A DNA stretch of 11,632 nucleotides from SIG673 sp045660565 (GTDB lineage: Bacteria; Bacillota; Clostridia; Oscillospirales; CAG-272): positions 1-11,632 of the forward strand of contig JAZRDX010000049.1 of assembly GCA_045660565.1 (NCBI GenBank). The letters run 5' to 3'. Numbering within the stretch: the stretch's first letter is position 1; each line of letters opens with the position of its first letter. The notes under the pieces were generated by a model. The model had not been told where the DNA came from. It searched no databases and saw only the letters and a program-made list of their open reading frames with translations. Below, one piece after another: positions 1 to 6,964 of this stretch. The position numbers and the translations under genes were made by a program.

Positions 1-131
1 GTTGACGGGTGGCTTGTTGTCTTTTGCATGGCTGGCAGGCCAATTCAAAACGCACTTGTGCGTAGCCAGTAACGTTTAGGGCTATGCCCGAAACTGAAAT
101 ACCCCCCGTTATACGGGGGATTTTTATTTTT
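1..131 (+). ncRNA. 3' part of an unassigned structured non-coding RNA (5' end outside window)
   Basis: No open frame fits this stretch, but it folds into nested hairpins. CTGGC (32-36) pairs with GCCAG (65-69) and encloses a perfect stem ACGCA/TGCGT (50-54 with 59-63) capped by a CTTG tetraloop. Next comes GTTT-A-GGGC / GCCC-G-AAAC (74-82 with 86-94) around a TAT loop, then an intrinsic terminator at 103-131. Stacked helices plus a terminator with no coding sequence are what the 3' end of an independently transcribed structured RNA looks like. I do not recognise the family: SRP RNA, tmRNA and RNase P signatures are not visible in this fragment. It could instead be a riboswitch-like leader fragment or the tail of an upstream mRNA. 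Sure of the hairpins, unsure of the identity. Confidence 0.4.
103..131 (+). terminator. Intrinsic terminator of the left-edge transcript
   Basis: A perfect 7-bp stem, CCCCCGT (103-109) with ACGGGGG (113-119), has a 3-base TAT loop and is followed by ATTTTTATTTTT. The GC-rich stem and the T-tract on the plus strand end transcription coming from the left, which isolates the sugar cluster from whatever lies upstream. Confidence 0.85.
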
Positions 132-488
132 GAGAAAAACTAAAAGTGGGTTTTGTAATTATCATTAAGCTTATTCGTCAGAGTAAAAAAACTCAGCGCT
201 CTTGCTTTTTTTAAGGGGAAAATCTAATAAAGGTTAAATAATTAAAATTTAAGGGCAACTTTTTTAGGAAAATCAAAAAAACAAAGATTTTTAATGTTTT
301 TTTACTTTTTGTCAGAAATGCCCTTGTAATTCTATGTGTCTGTAACAGAATGTTAACAAAAAAGCGTAATTATTATAATAATATTATATTATAATATAGT
401 ATAAATGTGTAGAAGTGTAAATGTTTGGTATTTTACGCTTTGCAAAACATTATTGCAAACGCGAGTGCGGTAGAAGGCGCGAGTGCTT
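132..488. other. AT-rich intergenic stretch without a gene
   Basis: No credible coding frame or RNA gene is seen. The stretch is very AT-rich, with a run of ATTATAATA-type sequence at about 368-400 that contains two TATAAT hexamers (374-379 and 390-395), neither with a well-spaced -35. An inverted pair AATGTTT (420-426) / AAACATT (445-451) and a direct repeat GCGAGTGC (461-468 and 479-486, 10 bases between copies) lie toward the right end. TGCAAACG at 454-461 matches one half of a CcpA cre site. These may be upstream regulatory DNA for the mutase promoter; nothing here is certain. Confidence 0.5.
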
Positions 489-522
489 TTGACTGAATGT
501 AAGCGCTTTGTGAGGGTATAAT
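489..522 (+). promoter_or_regulatory. Candidate promoter of the phosphohexomutase transcript
   Basis: A consensus -10 hexamer TATAAT lies at 517-522. A good -35-like TTGACT lies at 489-494, but the spacer is 22 bases, longer than the usual 16-18, so either the -35 contact is poor or an activator helps. The -10 places the transcript start near 529-530, just ahead of the structured leader. A cre-like operator fills the spacer. The -10 is convincing; the whole promoter is an inference. Confidence 0.45.
498..511 (+). promoter_or_regulatory. cre-like operator (putative CcpA site)
   Basis: TGTAAGCGCTTTGT matches the catabolite-responsive-element consensus TGWAARCGYTWNCW at 13 of 14 positions, the single mismatch being G for C near the 3' end. 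The core AAGCGCTT is a perfect palindrome. It sits directly upstream of the TATAAT at 517-522, where a bound repressor would block RNA polymerase. CcpA control of a sugar-phosphate gene would be in keeping with the family's role in Firmicutes. No CcpA gene is in the window, so binding is inferred. Confidence 0.55.
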
Positions 523-529
523 AAAAATG

Positions 530-749
530 ATAAAGCCGTTAGCTTAGCTTTTTAACGGAACCGTTTCAAGGGCAGAAACTCGTTTTTGGAACGGCAACAC
601 CCGAAGGCGTGTTTTGCAAAATATACGTTTTGCGTCGCGGCGGAGTACAAATAATGCTCGGCGGTGTCTTTCCAAAGGTATTTTGATTTCGAGATTTAAA
701 GTGCGATGACTAATAAACATGTCGCAAAAGCGACAGAACGGAGATTTGT
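530..749 (+). promoter_or_regulatory. Structured 5' leader of the phosphohexomutase mRNA
   Basis: About 220 bases between the likely transcript start and the first gene hold several hairpins: CCGTTA/TAACGG (536-541 with 553-558), GTTTC/GAAAC (563-567 with 575-579), and a perfect TGTCGC-AAAA-GCGACA (720-735). The last ends four bases before the GGAG ribosome site at 740-743. Its G+C content is visibly higher than that of the upstream DNA. I recognise no known riboswitch class. It may be a plain stabilising leader or an unrecognised regulatory element. Confidence 0.35.
720..735 (+). repeat. Perfect 6-bp hairpin next to the mutase ribosome-binding site
   Basis: TGTCGC (720-725) pairs with GCGACA (730-735) around an AAAA loop. 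The ribosome site GGAG (740-743) and the ATG at 750 follow at once. It leaves the ribosome site open rather than hiding it, so it may protect the 5' end of the message or help initiation. There is no T-tract, so it is not a terminator. Confidence 0.6.
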
Positions 750-2453
750 ATGGAAGCATATAACAACTGGAAAAAATACGCAACTCTTGACTCTGATATA
801 CAAAAGGAGCTTGACGAAATAGCAGGTGATGAAGCCGCTATCTTCGACCGATTCCGCTGTGATCTTACGTTTGGTACAGGCGGACTCAGAGGAGTAATAG
901 GTGCGGGAACCAACAGAATGAATATATACACCGTCGGAAGAGCAACTCAGGGACTGGCGAACTCTCTTAACAACGCTAACAAAACGAAGAAAAAGCTTTC
1001 GGTAGCGATAGCGCACGATAGCAGAATAAAGGGAGAGCTTTTCACTAAAAGAGCGGCATCTATATTGGCAGCGAACGGAATAACTGTTTTCGTATATTCC
1101 GAGCTTGCTCCAACTCCGGCGCTTTCTTTTGCGGTAAGATACTATGGATGCGATGCGGGTATCTGTGTTACCGCGAGCCATAATCCCGCAATATATAACG
1201 GATATAAGGTTTACGGCGACGACGGCTGCCAGATAGGTCCGACGATAGCCGATTCTATACTTGAAGAAATCGGGAAAACCGATATTTTCGACGGCGTAAA
1301 GACCGTTGATTACGACGAGGCTCTTAAGAGCGGTCTTATCGTACCGATAGGCGACGAGGTGTTTAACGCATTTATCGCCGAGGTTAAAAAGGAATCTCTG
1401 CTTGACGAAAGCGCAGTAGAGGGTGAAAAGCTTAATATAGTTTATACTCCCCTTAACGGTGCGGGCAGAAGATGTGTAACCGAAATTCTTTGCTCCGATA
1501 AAAAATATAACGTTTCGATAGTTAAGGAACAGGAGATGCCGGACGGCAATTTCCCGACCTGCCCCTATCCGAACCCCGAGAATCCCGATGCGCTTACTCT
1601 TGCGCTTAAGCTCTGCGGCGAAACGAACGCCGATTTAATGATTGCGACCGACCCCGACTGCGACAGATGTCGCGTTGCGGTTAAGGACGGAAAAGGCGGC
1701 TATGAGGCGCTTTCCGGTAATCAGATGGGAATTCTTCTTATTGATTATATAGCGAGACGCAAAAAAGAGCTTGGTACCTTCCCGAAGAATCCCGTTGCGG
1801 TAACTACGATAGTTTCTACCGTTATGGCTGACAGCGTCGCGGAAAGCTACGGAATAGACCTTCGCCGCGTTCTTACCGGATTTAAGTATATAGGTGAGCA
1901 GATAGCGCTCCTTGAAAATGAAAACAGAACAGACGACTATCTCTTTGGATTTGAAGAGAGCTGCGGATACCTTTCCGGTGGCTACGTAAGAGATAAGGAC
2001 GGTGTAAACGGCGCTATGCTTGCCGCTGAAATGGCTCTTTACTATAAAAAGAAGGGAATGACGCTTCTCGACGTATTCGACGAGCTTTGCAAAAAGCACG
2101 GATATTATAAGGAAGGTCTTATGAACTTCTCTTACGAGGGCGCGGACGGCGCTGTAAAGATGAAGGAGATCATAGGCTCGCTCAGAGCTTGTCCTCCGAA
2201 ATCCTTTGCGGGTAGCCCCGTCGTTAAGGTTATCGATTATCATAAGGAAGGACTTAAGGACGGAGAATTTAATCCCGATACCGGTCTTCCTGACTCCGAC
2301 GTTCTTGAATTCCGTACCGAAAACGGAAATAAGGTTATAGTGCGCCCCTCCGGTACCGAGCCGAAAATAAAGGCTTATCTCTCCGCGTGCGGAAAAACCG
2401 AGGCGGAGTCCGCGGAGATACTTCAGCAGATCAAAAAGGAAGTAACGCTTTAA
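750..2453 (+). CDS. Phospho-sugar mutase (phosphoglucomutase/phosphomannomutase family)
   Basis: Alpha-D-phosphohexomutase, 567 residues, near the usual 560-580 of the PgcA/PGM2-type branch. It interconverts hexose 6- and 1-phosphates in the cytoplasm through a phosphoserine. All four signature loops are present in order: TASHNP at 141-146 (catalytic Ser143), the metal loop DPDCDR at 301-306, the sugar loop GFEES at 400-404, and the phosphate loop RPSGTEPKIK at 532-541. The ATG at 750 has GGAG six bases upstream. Followed by manC, it probably supplies mannose-1-phosphate (and possibly glucose-1-phosphate), but sequence alone does not fix substrate preference; phosphopentomutase activity is also known in this branch. 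Likely controlled by the cre-like promoter upstream. Family certain, substrate inferred. Confidence 0.95.
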   Translation: MEAYNNWKKYATLDSDIQKELDEIAGDEAAIFDRFRCDLTFGTGGLRGVIGAGTNRMNIYTVGRATQGLANSLNNANKTKKKLSVAIAHDSRIKGELFTKRAASILAANGITVFVYSELAPTPALSFAVRYYGCDAGICVTASHNPAIYNGYKVYGDDGCQIGPTIADSILEEIGKTDIFDGVKTVDYDEALKSGLIVPIGDEVFNAFIAEVKKESLLDESAVEGEKLNIVYTPLNGAGRRCVTEILCSDKKYNVSIVKEQEMPDGNFPTCPYPNPENPDALTLALKLCGETNADLMIATDPDCDRCRVAVKDGKGGYEALSGNQMGILLIDYIARRKKELGTFPKNPVAVTTIVSTVMADSVAESYGIDLRRVLTGFKYIGEQIALLENENRTDDYLFGFEESCGYLSGGYVRDKDGVNGAMLAAEMALYYKKKGMTLLDVFDELCKKHGYYKEGLMNFSYEGADGAVKMKEIIGSLRACPPKSFAGSPVVKVIDYHKEGLKDGEFNPDTGLPDSDVLEFRTENGNKVIVRPSGTEPKIKAYLSACGKTEAESAEILQQIKKEVTL

Positions 2454-2457
2454 AATC

Positions 2458-2476
2458 AAGCCTTAACGGCTTTTTG
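2458..2476 (+). terminator. Weak terminator or attenuator after the mutase gene
   Basis: AAGCC (2458-2462) pairs with GGCTT (2468-2472) around a 5-base loop, and T residues continue to 2475. The 5-bp stem is short, so it is likely leaky. It lies five bases after the mutase stop and may lower expression of the downstream polysaccharide genes relative to the mutase. No convincing promoter is seen between it and manC; a TTGTTT (2521-2526) / TTAATA (2545-2550) pair with an 18-base spacer is the best, and weak, candidate. Confidence 0.45.
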
Positions 2477-2566
2477 TGAACGAAATGACCTTTTATAACA
2501 AAAAAAGTCTATTTCTGTCTTTGTTTAACTCTTAATAAAATACGTTAATAAAAAAGGAATATAAAA

Positions 2567-3643
2567 ATGGAAAAAGTAGCGGTAATAATGGCAGGCGGCA
2601 GAGGCGAACGTCTTTGGCCGAAGAGCCGTAAGGATAAACCGAAGCAGTTTCTTTCTCTTTGCGGAGAAAAGGATACTCTTATAGTTTCTACCGTAAACAG
2701 AATGAAAAAGCTTACCGATATAAAAAATATATATATTGTTACGGGAAGCGATTATTTTGATATAACGAGAGAGCAGCTCCCTGAGCTTCCTGTTGAAAAT
2801 ATCATCTGTGAGCCTATGGGAAAAAACACTACTGCGTGTATAGGTTACTCGGCTCAGATTATCAAAAAGAGATACGGAGACGCCATAATGATGGTTGTCC
2901 CGTCGGACCACGTTATAAAGGACGTAGACGCTTTTGCATCTGACCTTAATAAGTGCTGCGAAATAGCGGAAAAGGATAATACCATCGTAACGGTAGGTAT
3001 AACTCCCACGAGACCTGAAACAGGTTTCGGATACATAAAGCTCCATAAGAATAAGCCTATTGAGGGCATAGAGCTCGCGTGGAAAATGGGAAGATTCGTG
3101 GAAAAGCCCGAGCATAAGACCGCGGTGAGATACGTGGCATCCGGTAGCTACCTCTGGAACGCCGGAATGTTCGTATTCCCCGTAAGCTATATGCTTCGCT
3201 GCATAAAGCGCTTCCACCCCCACAACAGCACCTGCCTTGTTTCGATAGGAAAGAACCTCGGTAAAAAGAACGAGCAGGCGGTAACCCGTCAGATGTTCGA
3301 GAAGATGGAGCCTATTTCCATCGACTACGCGGTAATGGAGCACGTAAGAGGAAGCGTAACCGTTCAGTCTACCTTTGACTGGAACGACGTTGGAACATGG
3401 GCGGCTATCCCCGAAATCCAGAAGCCTGACGAAAACGGTAACTATGTTACCGGAAACGTTGCGTCTTTTGAAAGCTCGGGAAATATTATAGAAATGCCCG
3501 ACGGTAAGGCTGTCGCGGTTCTCGGAGTTTCCGACCTTGTAATAGTAGAGGCGGGAAATTCGCTTCTCGTATGCCATAAGGACTATGCTCAGAAAATAAA
3601 GGACGCAACTAAACAGTTTATTGACACTCCGGAGTATTTATGA
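2567..3643 (+). CDS. manC: Mannose-1-phosphate guanylyltransferase (GDP-mannose synthesis)
   Basis: Makes GDP-mannose from mannose-1-phosphate and GTP in the cytoplasm. Residues 9-28 hold the nucleotidyltransferase signature (AGGRGERLWPKSR then KPKQF); EPMGKNT is at 82-88, PSDHVI at 112-117, FVEKP at 177-181, WNAGMF at 197-202 and FDWNDVGTW at 270-278, all hallmarks of the GMP family. At 358 residues it is the single-domain form, lacking the C-terminal phosphomannose isomerase (cupin) domain of the roughly 480-residue bifunctional enzymes, so mannose-6-phosphate must come from an isomerase elsewhere. The ATG at 2567 follows AAAGGAA by about seven bases. Its stop overlaps the next gene by four bases (ATGA), which points to translational coupling with the glycosyltransferase that probably uses its product. 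Confidence 0.95.
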   Translation: MEKVAVIMAGGRGERLWPKSRKDKPKQFLSLCGEKDTLIVSTVNRMKKLTDIKNIYIVTGSDYFDITREQLPELPVENIICEPMGKNTTACIGYSAQIIKKRYGDAIMMVVPSDHVIKDVDAFASDLNKCCEIAEKDNTIVTVGITPTRPETGFGYIKLHKNKPIEGIELAWKMGRFVEKPEHKTAVRYVASGSYLWNAGMFVFPVSYMLRCIKRFHPHNSTCLVSIGKNLGKKNEQAVTRQMFEKMEPISIDYAVMEHVRGSVTVQSTFDWNDVGTWAAIPEIQKPDENGNYVTGNVASFESSGNIIEMPDGKAVAVLGVSDLVIVEAGNSLLVCHKDYAQKIKDATKQFIDTPEYL

Positions 3644-4821
3644 GGATAAATTTTGACGCAGAGCCTATCTGTGCTGCAGAACCTACCGGTATCGGTATGG
3701 TTGAAATTGAGCTTTGTAAGCGGATAATTCGCAAATATCCCGAAAACGACTACCGTTTTACATTCTTTTCATTAAGAAATACGGCAGAAAAAAGGGATAG
3801 AATAAAGAATAGGACGGACGAAAAGGCAAAAATCAAAGCTTTTCCGCTTCTTTCGTCGGGGCTTTACAAAATGATAGGAAGCGTGCTTCCCCTGCCGCAC
3901 AGAATGTTTTTCGGCGGGAAAAGCGAAATAACGCATTTTTTCAATTTTATCATACCCTTTGGCGTAAAGGGAAAGAAGGTCTGTACCATTCACGATCTCG
4001 CGTTTAAGAGATACCCCGAAACGGTTAATCTGAAAACGAGAAAGTATCTTGAGTACAGTATTAAAAAAACGATTAAAAGAGCAGATAAAATAGTAGTAGT
4101 TTCTAAATTTACCGCGGACGAGCTTACCGAGCTTTACGGAGTTCCAAAGGAAAAGATAGCGGTAATTTATAACGGTGTTGATTTTAATTTATATAACGAA
4201 AACGTAAGTAAAGAGAGAAAAGACGAGGTTCTTAATAAAAGAGAGCTTAAGGACGGTGGATATTTCTTCTACCTCGGAACCATTGAACCGAGAAAGAATA
4301 TTTACAGAATGGTCGGAGCATACGCAAAGTGTGTAAGCCGTCTTAAATCTGAAGGAAAAGAGGCTCCGAGGCTTGTTCTCGGCGGACGTCTCGGATGGTA
4401 TTACGACGAGATACTTCAGAGGATAAAAAGTGAAAATATTGAGGATAATATCCGGCTTCTCGGTTACGTGGATGAAAACGAAAAGCCTGCGCTGTATAGC
4501 GGAGCGCTTGCGTTTATGTTTCCGTCGCTTTATGAAGGGTTTGGGCTTCCTGTTGCTGAGGCTATGGCGTGCGGAACTCCCGTATTAACGTCAAATTCGA
4601 CATCTCTTGCTGAAATTGTGGGGGATAGCGCAGTTCTTTGCGATCCGTTATCGGAAGACGATATAGCGGAGGGAATGTACAGGCTTGCAACGGATACCGC
4701 GCTCAGAGAAAGACTTTCAAAGGACGGACCTCTGCGCGCAAGGATGTTTGACTGGGACAGCTCAGCCGAAGACCTTCATGAGTTATATAAAAGCATTTTA
4801 TCCGAAACACCGAAAAAATAA
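3640..4821 (+). CDS. Glycosyltransferase family 4, likely mannosyltransferase
   Basis: A cytoplasmic or membrane-associated GT-B retaining glycosyltransferase of 393 residues. The N-terminal acceptor domain carries the TGIG glycine turn (16-19), CTIHDLAFKRYPE (115-127) and the linker IYNGVDF (176-182). The C-terminal donor domain has YLGTIEPRKN (211-220) and the GT4 E-x7-E pair in EGFGLPVAE, Glu299 and Glu307. The domain pattern resembles GDP-mannose-dependent GT4 enzymes of O-antigen and capsule clusters; with manC immediately upstream, mannose is the most likely donor sugar, though this is inference. Translation starts at an ATG overlapping the manC stop, with GGAG at 3631-3634 inside manC. 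No membrane segment or signal peptide is visible. Confidence 0.93.
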   Translation: MRINFDAEPICAAEPTGIGMVEIELCKRIIRKYPENDYRFTFFSLRNTAEKRDRIKNRTDEKAKIKAFPLLSSGLYKMIGSVLPLPHRMFFGGKSEITHFFNFIIPFGVKGKKVCTIHDLAFKRYPETVNLKTRKYLEYSIKKTIKRADKIVVVSKFTADELTELYGVPKEKIAVIYNGVDFNLYNENVSKERKDEVLNKRELKDGGYFFYLGTIEPRKNIYRMVGAYAKCVSRLKSEGKEAPRLVLGGRLGWYYDEILQRIKSENIEDNIRLLGYVDENEKPALYSGALAFMFPSLYEGFGLPVAEAMACGTPVLTSNSTSLAEIVGDSAVLCDPLSEDDIAEGMYRLATDTALRERLSKDGPLRARMFDWDSSAEDLHELYKSILSETPKK

Positions 4822-4849
4822 AAGCTACTGATGCTCAGAACGGAGAATT

Positions 4850-6037
4850 ATGAATACCGAAAAGGAAATTATCCCCTCCGGTACGGAAAATAAAAAAATA
4901 AAGATGCTTCATGCGGCTAAATGGTATAATCCCGTCGTAGGCGGAATCGAGACCGTCGCGGAAGCTATAACGGGAGCGGTACACGGCACCTTTGATATGT
5001 CGATACTCGTATGCTCCGAGCATAAGGACAGAGAGCTTGGGCTCACCTTAGACGGAACGGAGATATACAGAGCAAAAACACCCGGAAAGCTTTTCTCAAT
5101 GCCGCTTTCATACGACTACATCAAGGCATTTAAAAGAATGGGGAAGGATGCCGACCTCATTCAGCTTCACGCACCGTTTCCGCTTTCCGATTTCGCGCTC
5201 TTTCTGTCGCGCGGTTGTAAAAAAGCAAAAAAAGCGGTATGGTGGCACAGCGACGTAGTTAAACAGAAAAAGCTTATGTTTTTCTATAAGCCGCTTATGA
5301 GGTGGATGCTCAGAAAAACGGACAAAATTTTCGTTGCGAGCGAATCTATAATCGCTCAGTCGAAGTATATCGGAAAATTCAGAGACAAAATCGAGGTCAT
5401 TCCCTTCGGAATTTCGATAGAGAATTACGAAAGAGGAGAAAAGACGCCCATACTGACCGAAAAATTGAATGATAAAAATAACTTAAAGCTTTTATTTGTC
5501 GGCAGACTTGTCTCTTATAAGGGTGTTGACGTGCTGCTTGATGCTATGGCGAAAACGAGCGGTGTCGAGCTGTTCATTATAGGTAGCGGAGACCTTGACG
5601 AAGCCCTTTCCGAGCAGGCGGAAAAGCTTCGGATAAAGGATAAAATCCATTTCCTCGGGACGGTTGAAACAGACGATCTGAAGAGCGCGTTTAACGACTG
5701 CGATATGTTCGTTCTCCCGTCGGTAACGCGTGCCGAATGCTTCGGACTCGTTCAGCTCGAGGCGATGGTTTACGGAAAGCCGGTAATAAACACCTCGCTT
5801 CCGACAGCGGTTCCGGAGGTAAGCCTTGATAAAATATCGGGACTTACGGTAACGCCGGGAAGTGTCGACGAGCTTGCGGAGGCAATAAATAAGCTTGCTA
5901 CCGATAAAGAACTGCGCGAGCAGTACGGAGTTGCGGCGAGAAAACGCTGTCAGGAGCAGTATAATCTTGACGTAATGCAGAAAAACATACTTGACTCATA
6001 CAAGAATATGCTCGGAATTGAAAACGGAGATTCCTGA
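4850..6037 (+). CDS. Glycosyltransferase family 4 (second of the pair)
   Basis: A GT-B fold family 4 enzyme of 395 residues, clearly different in sequence from its neighbour. The N-terminal domain begins after about 18 residues and shows NPVVGGIET (27-35), the glycine-rich loop typical of GT4 enzymes. VIPFGI (183-188) marks the interdomain link. LLFVGRLVSYKGVD (214-227), GSGDLDE (245-251) and the E-x7-E pair Glu296/Glu304 around CFGLVQL form the donor site. A WWHSD motif is at 131-135. The starting ATG follows GGAGA at 4842-4846 and lies 28 bases after the previous stop, so the two are probably cotranscribed. Likely adds a second sugar, or a different linkage of mannose, to the same repeat; the donor cannot be read from the sequence. 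Confidence 0.93.
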   Translation: MNTEKEIIPSGTENKKIKMLHAAKWYNPVVGGIETVAEAITGAVHGTFDMSILVCSEHKDRELGLTLDGTEIYRAKTPGKLFSMPLSYDYIKAFKRMGKDADLIQLHAPFPLSDFALFLSRGCKKAKKAVWWHSDVVKQKKLMFFYKPLMRWMLRKTDKIFVASESIIAQSKYIGKFRDKIEVIPFGISIENYERGEKTPILTEKLNDKNNLKLLFVGRLVSYKGVDVLLDAMAKTSGVELFIIGSGDLDEALSEQAEKLRIKDKIHFLGTVETDDLKSAFNDCDMFVLPSVTRAECFGLVQLEAMVYGKPVINTSLPTAVPEVSLDKISGLTVTPGSVDELAEAINKLATDKELREQYGVAARKRCQEQYNLDVMQKNILDSYKNMLGIENGDS

Positions 6038-6069
6038 CGAAAGTACGAAATAAAAAAGGACAAAACCAA

Positions 6070-6912
6070 ATGGAAGTTAATACCGAAAAAAACACGGAGC
6101 TCGTCGTAAAAAAGACGGGACAAAAGGAAAGCTTTCTTCAAAATATAAAGGAAATTTTTTCCTACCGTGAAATGATAAACGCCTTTATACGCCGCGACCT
6201 TCGCGGAAGATACAAAGGCTCCGTCCTCGGATTTCTGTGGACGTTTATAAACCCGCTGCTTCAGCTTTGCGTATACAGCGTGGTGTTTTCAGTAATACTC
6301 AGAGTAGACAGACCGAAATACTATCTTTTCCTGTTTGTCGCGCTTATCCCGTGGATATTCTTTTCCTCGTCGGTTCAGGGCGGCTCAAGCTGTATAATAG
6401 CTTATAAGGATATGGTAAAAAAGATATATTTCCCGAGAGAGGTCCTTCCGATAGCTACGGTAACGACCAACTTCGTGAATATGCTTTTCTGCTTTATGGT
6501 AATATTAGGAGTAGTTATTTTTTCACGTACACCGCTTAATCCTCTGGCGCTTCTTTGCCTTATTCCCGTATTTTTAGTTGAATATATACTTGCGCTCGGA
6601 ATGGCATTCCTTGTGTCAGCGGTAACGGTGTATCTTCGCGATATGGAGCACATACTCGGTATAGTTTTAATGGCGTGGCAGTACCTTACTCCCGTTCTTT
6701 ACGACTACGAAATGGTGCCGGAGCAGTTCAGAATTATATTCTCGCTTAATCCTATGACACCTGTAATAAGCGCGTACAGAGACATACTTTATTATTCGAA
6801 GGTGCCGAATCTTCTTACACTTATTTCAGCCCTTGTAATGGGAATAGTGGTTCTAATTATAGGTTGGTTCACCTTTACAAAGCTCAAGCGCCGCTTTGCC
6901 GAGGAGCTTTGA
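6070..6912 (+). CDS. wzm: ABC-2 polysaccharide export permease (Wzm/TagG type)
   Basis: The membrane subunit of a two-gene ABC exporter that moves undecaprenyl-linked glycans from the cytoplasmic to the outer face of the membrane. At 280 residues it has the usual family length of about 260-280. A cytoplasmic N-terminus leads into the family motif LRGRYKGSVLGFLW (44-57). Hydrophobic stretches at about 52-77, 85-102, 130-152, 158-185, 195-212 and 246-269 give six predicted spans, and the C-terminus KLKRRFAEEL is basic and cytoplasmic. SLNPMTPVI (225-233) before the last span is typical of the family. AAAGGA (6055-6060) precedes the ATG by nine bases. The ATPase partner follows directly. In a Gram-positive this pair could equally be named TagG/TagH; the cargo here is inferred from the sugar genes. 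Confidence 0.93.
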   Translation: MEVNTEKNTELVVKKTGQKESFLQNIKEIFSYREMINAFIRRDLRGRYKGSVLGFLWTFINPLLQLCVYSVVFSVILRVDRPKYYLFLFVALIPWIFFSSSVQGGSSCIIAYKDMVKKIYFPREVLPIATVTTNFVNMLFCFMVILGVVIFSRTPLNPLALLCLIPVFLVEYILALGMAFLVSAVTVYLRDMEHILGIVLMAWQYLTPVLYDYEMVPEQFRIIFSLNPMTPVISAYRDILYYSKVPNLLTLISALVMGIVVLIIGWFTFTKLKRRFAEEL

Positions 6913-6937
6913 TAAAGATTTTAAAGAAGGAAAGCAG

Positions 6938-6964
6938 TTGAAAATTTACATATGGAACAGTTAA
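6938..6964 (+). other. Possible 8-codon coupling ORF overlapping the wzt start
   Basis: The only good ribosome site before wzt, AAGGA at 6927-6931, is about 20 bases from the wzt ATG but six bases from a TTG at 6938. From that TTG an 8-codon frame (translating as MKIYIWNS with TTG read as Met) runs across the wzt ATG and stops at 6962-6964. Ribosomes ending there could re-start at the overlapping ATG. It may be a coupling device, a remnant, or chance. Confidence 0.25.

Noticed and set aside
1..70. GGCTGGCAGG near the left edge as the 3' arm of an SRP RNA
   Set aside because: Only a short likeness; the conserved SRP apical loop is not in view and further hairpins follow before the terminator, which SRP RNA would not have.
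368..400. AT-only repeats as a replication origin or strong promoter
   Set aside because: No DnaA boxes or iteron repeats are seen, and neither TATAAT has a suitable -35.
544..1181. Minus-strand open frames across the leader and the start of the mutase
   Set aside because: Low-complexity translations rich in Ser and Arg, overlapping a structured leader and a certain gene; no ribosome site or family match is seen.
1635..2459. Open frame of 274 codons on the minus strand opposite the mutase
   Set aside because: Antisense shadow of a conserved coding region, with no motif of its own.
2525..3577. Open frame of 350 codons on the minus strand opposite manC
   Set aside because: It lies wholly antisense to a gene with complete family motifs, shows no recognisable domain, and its openness follows from the codon bias of manC.
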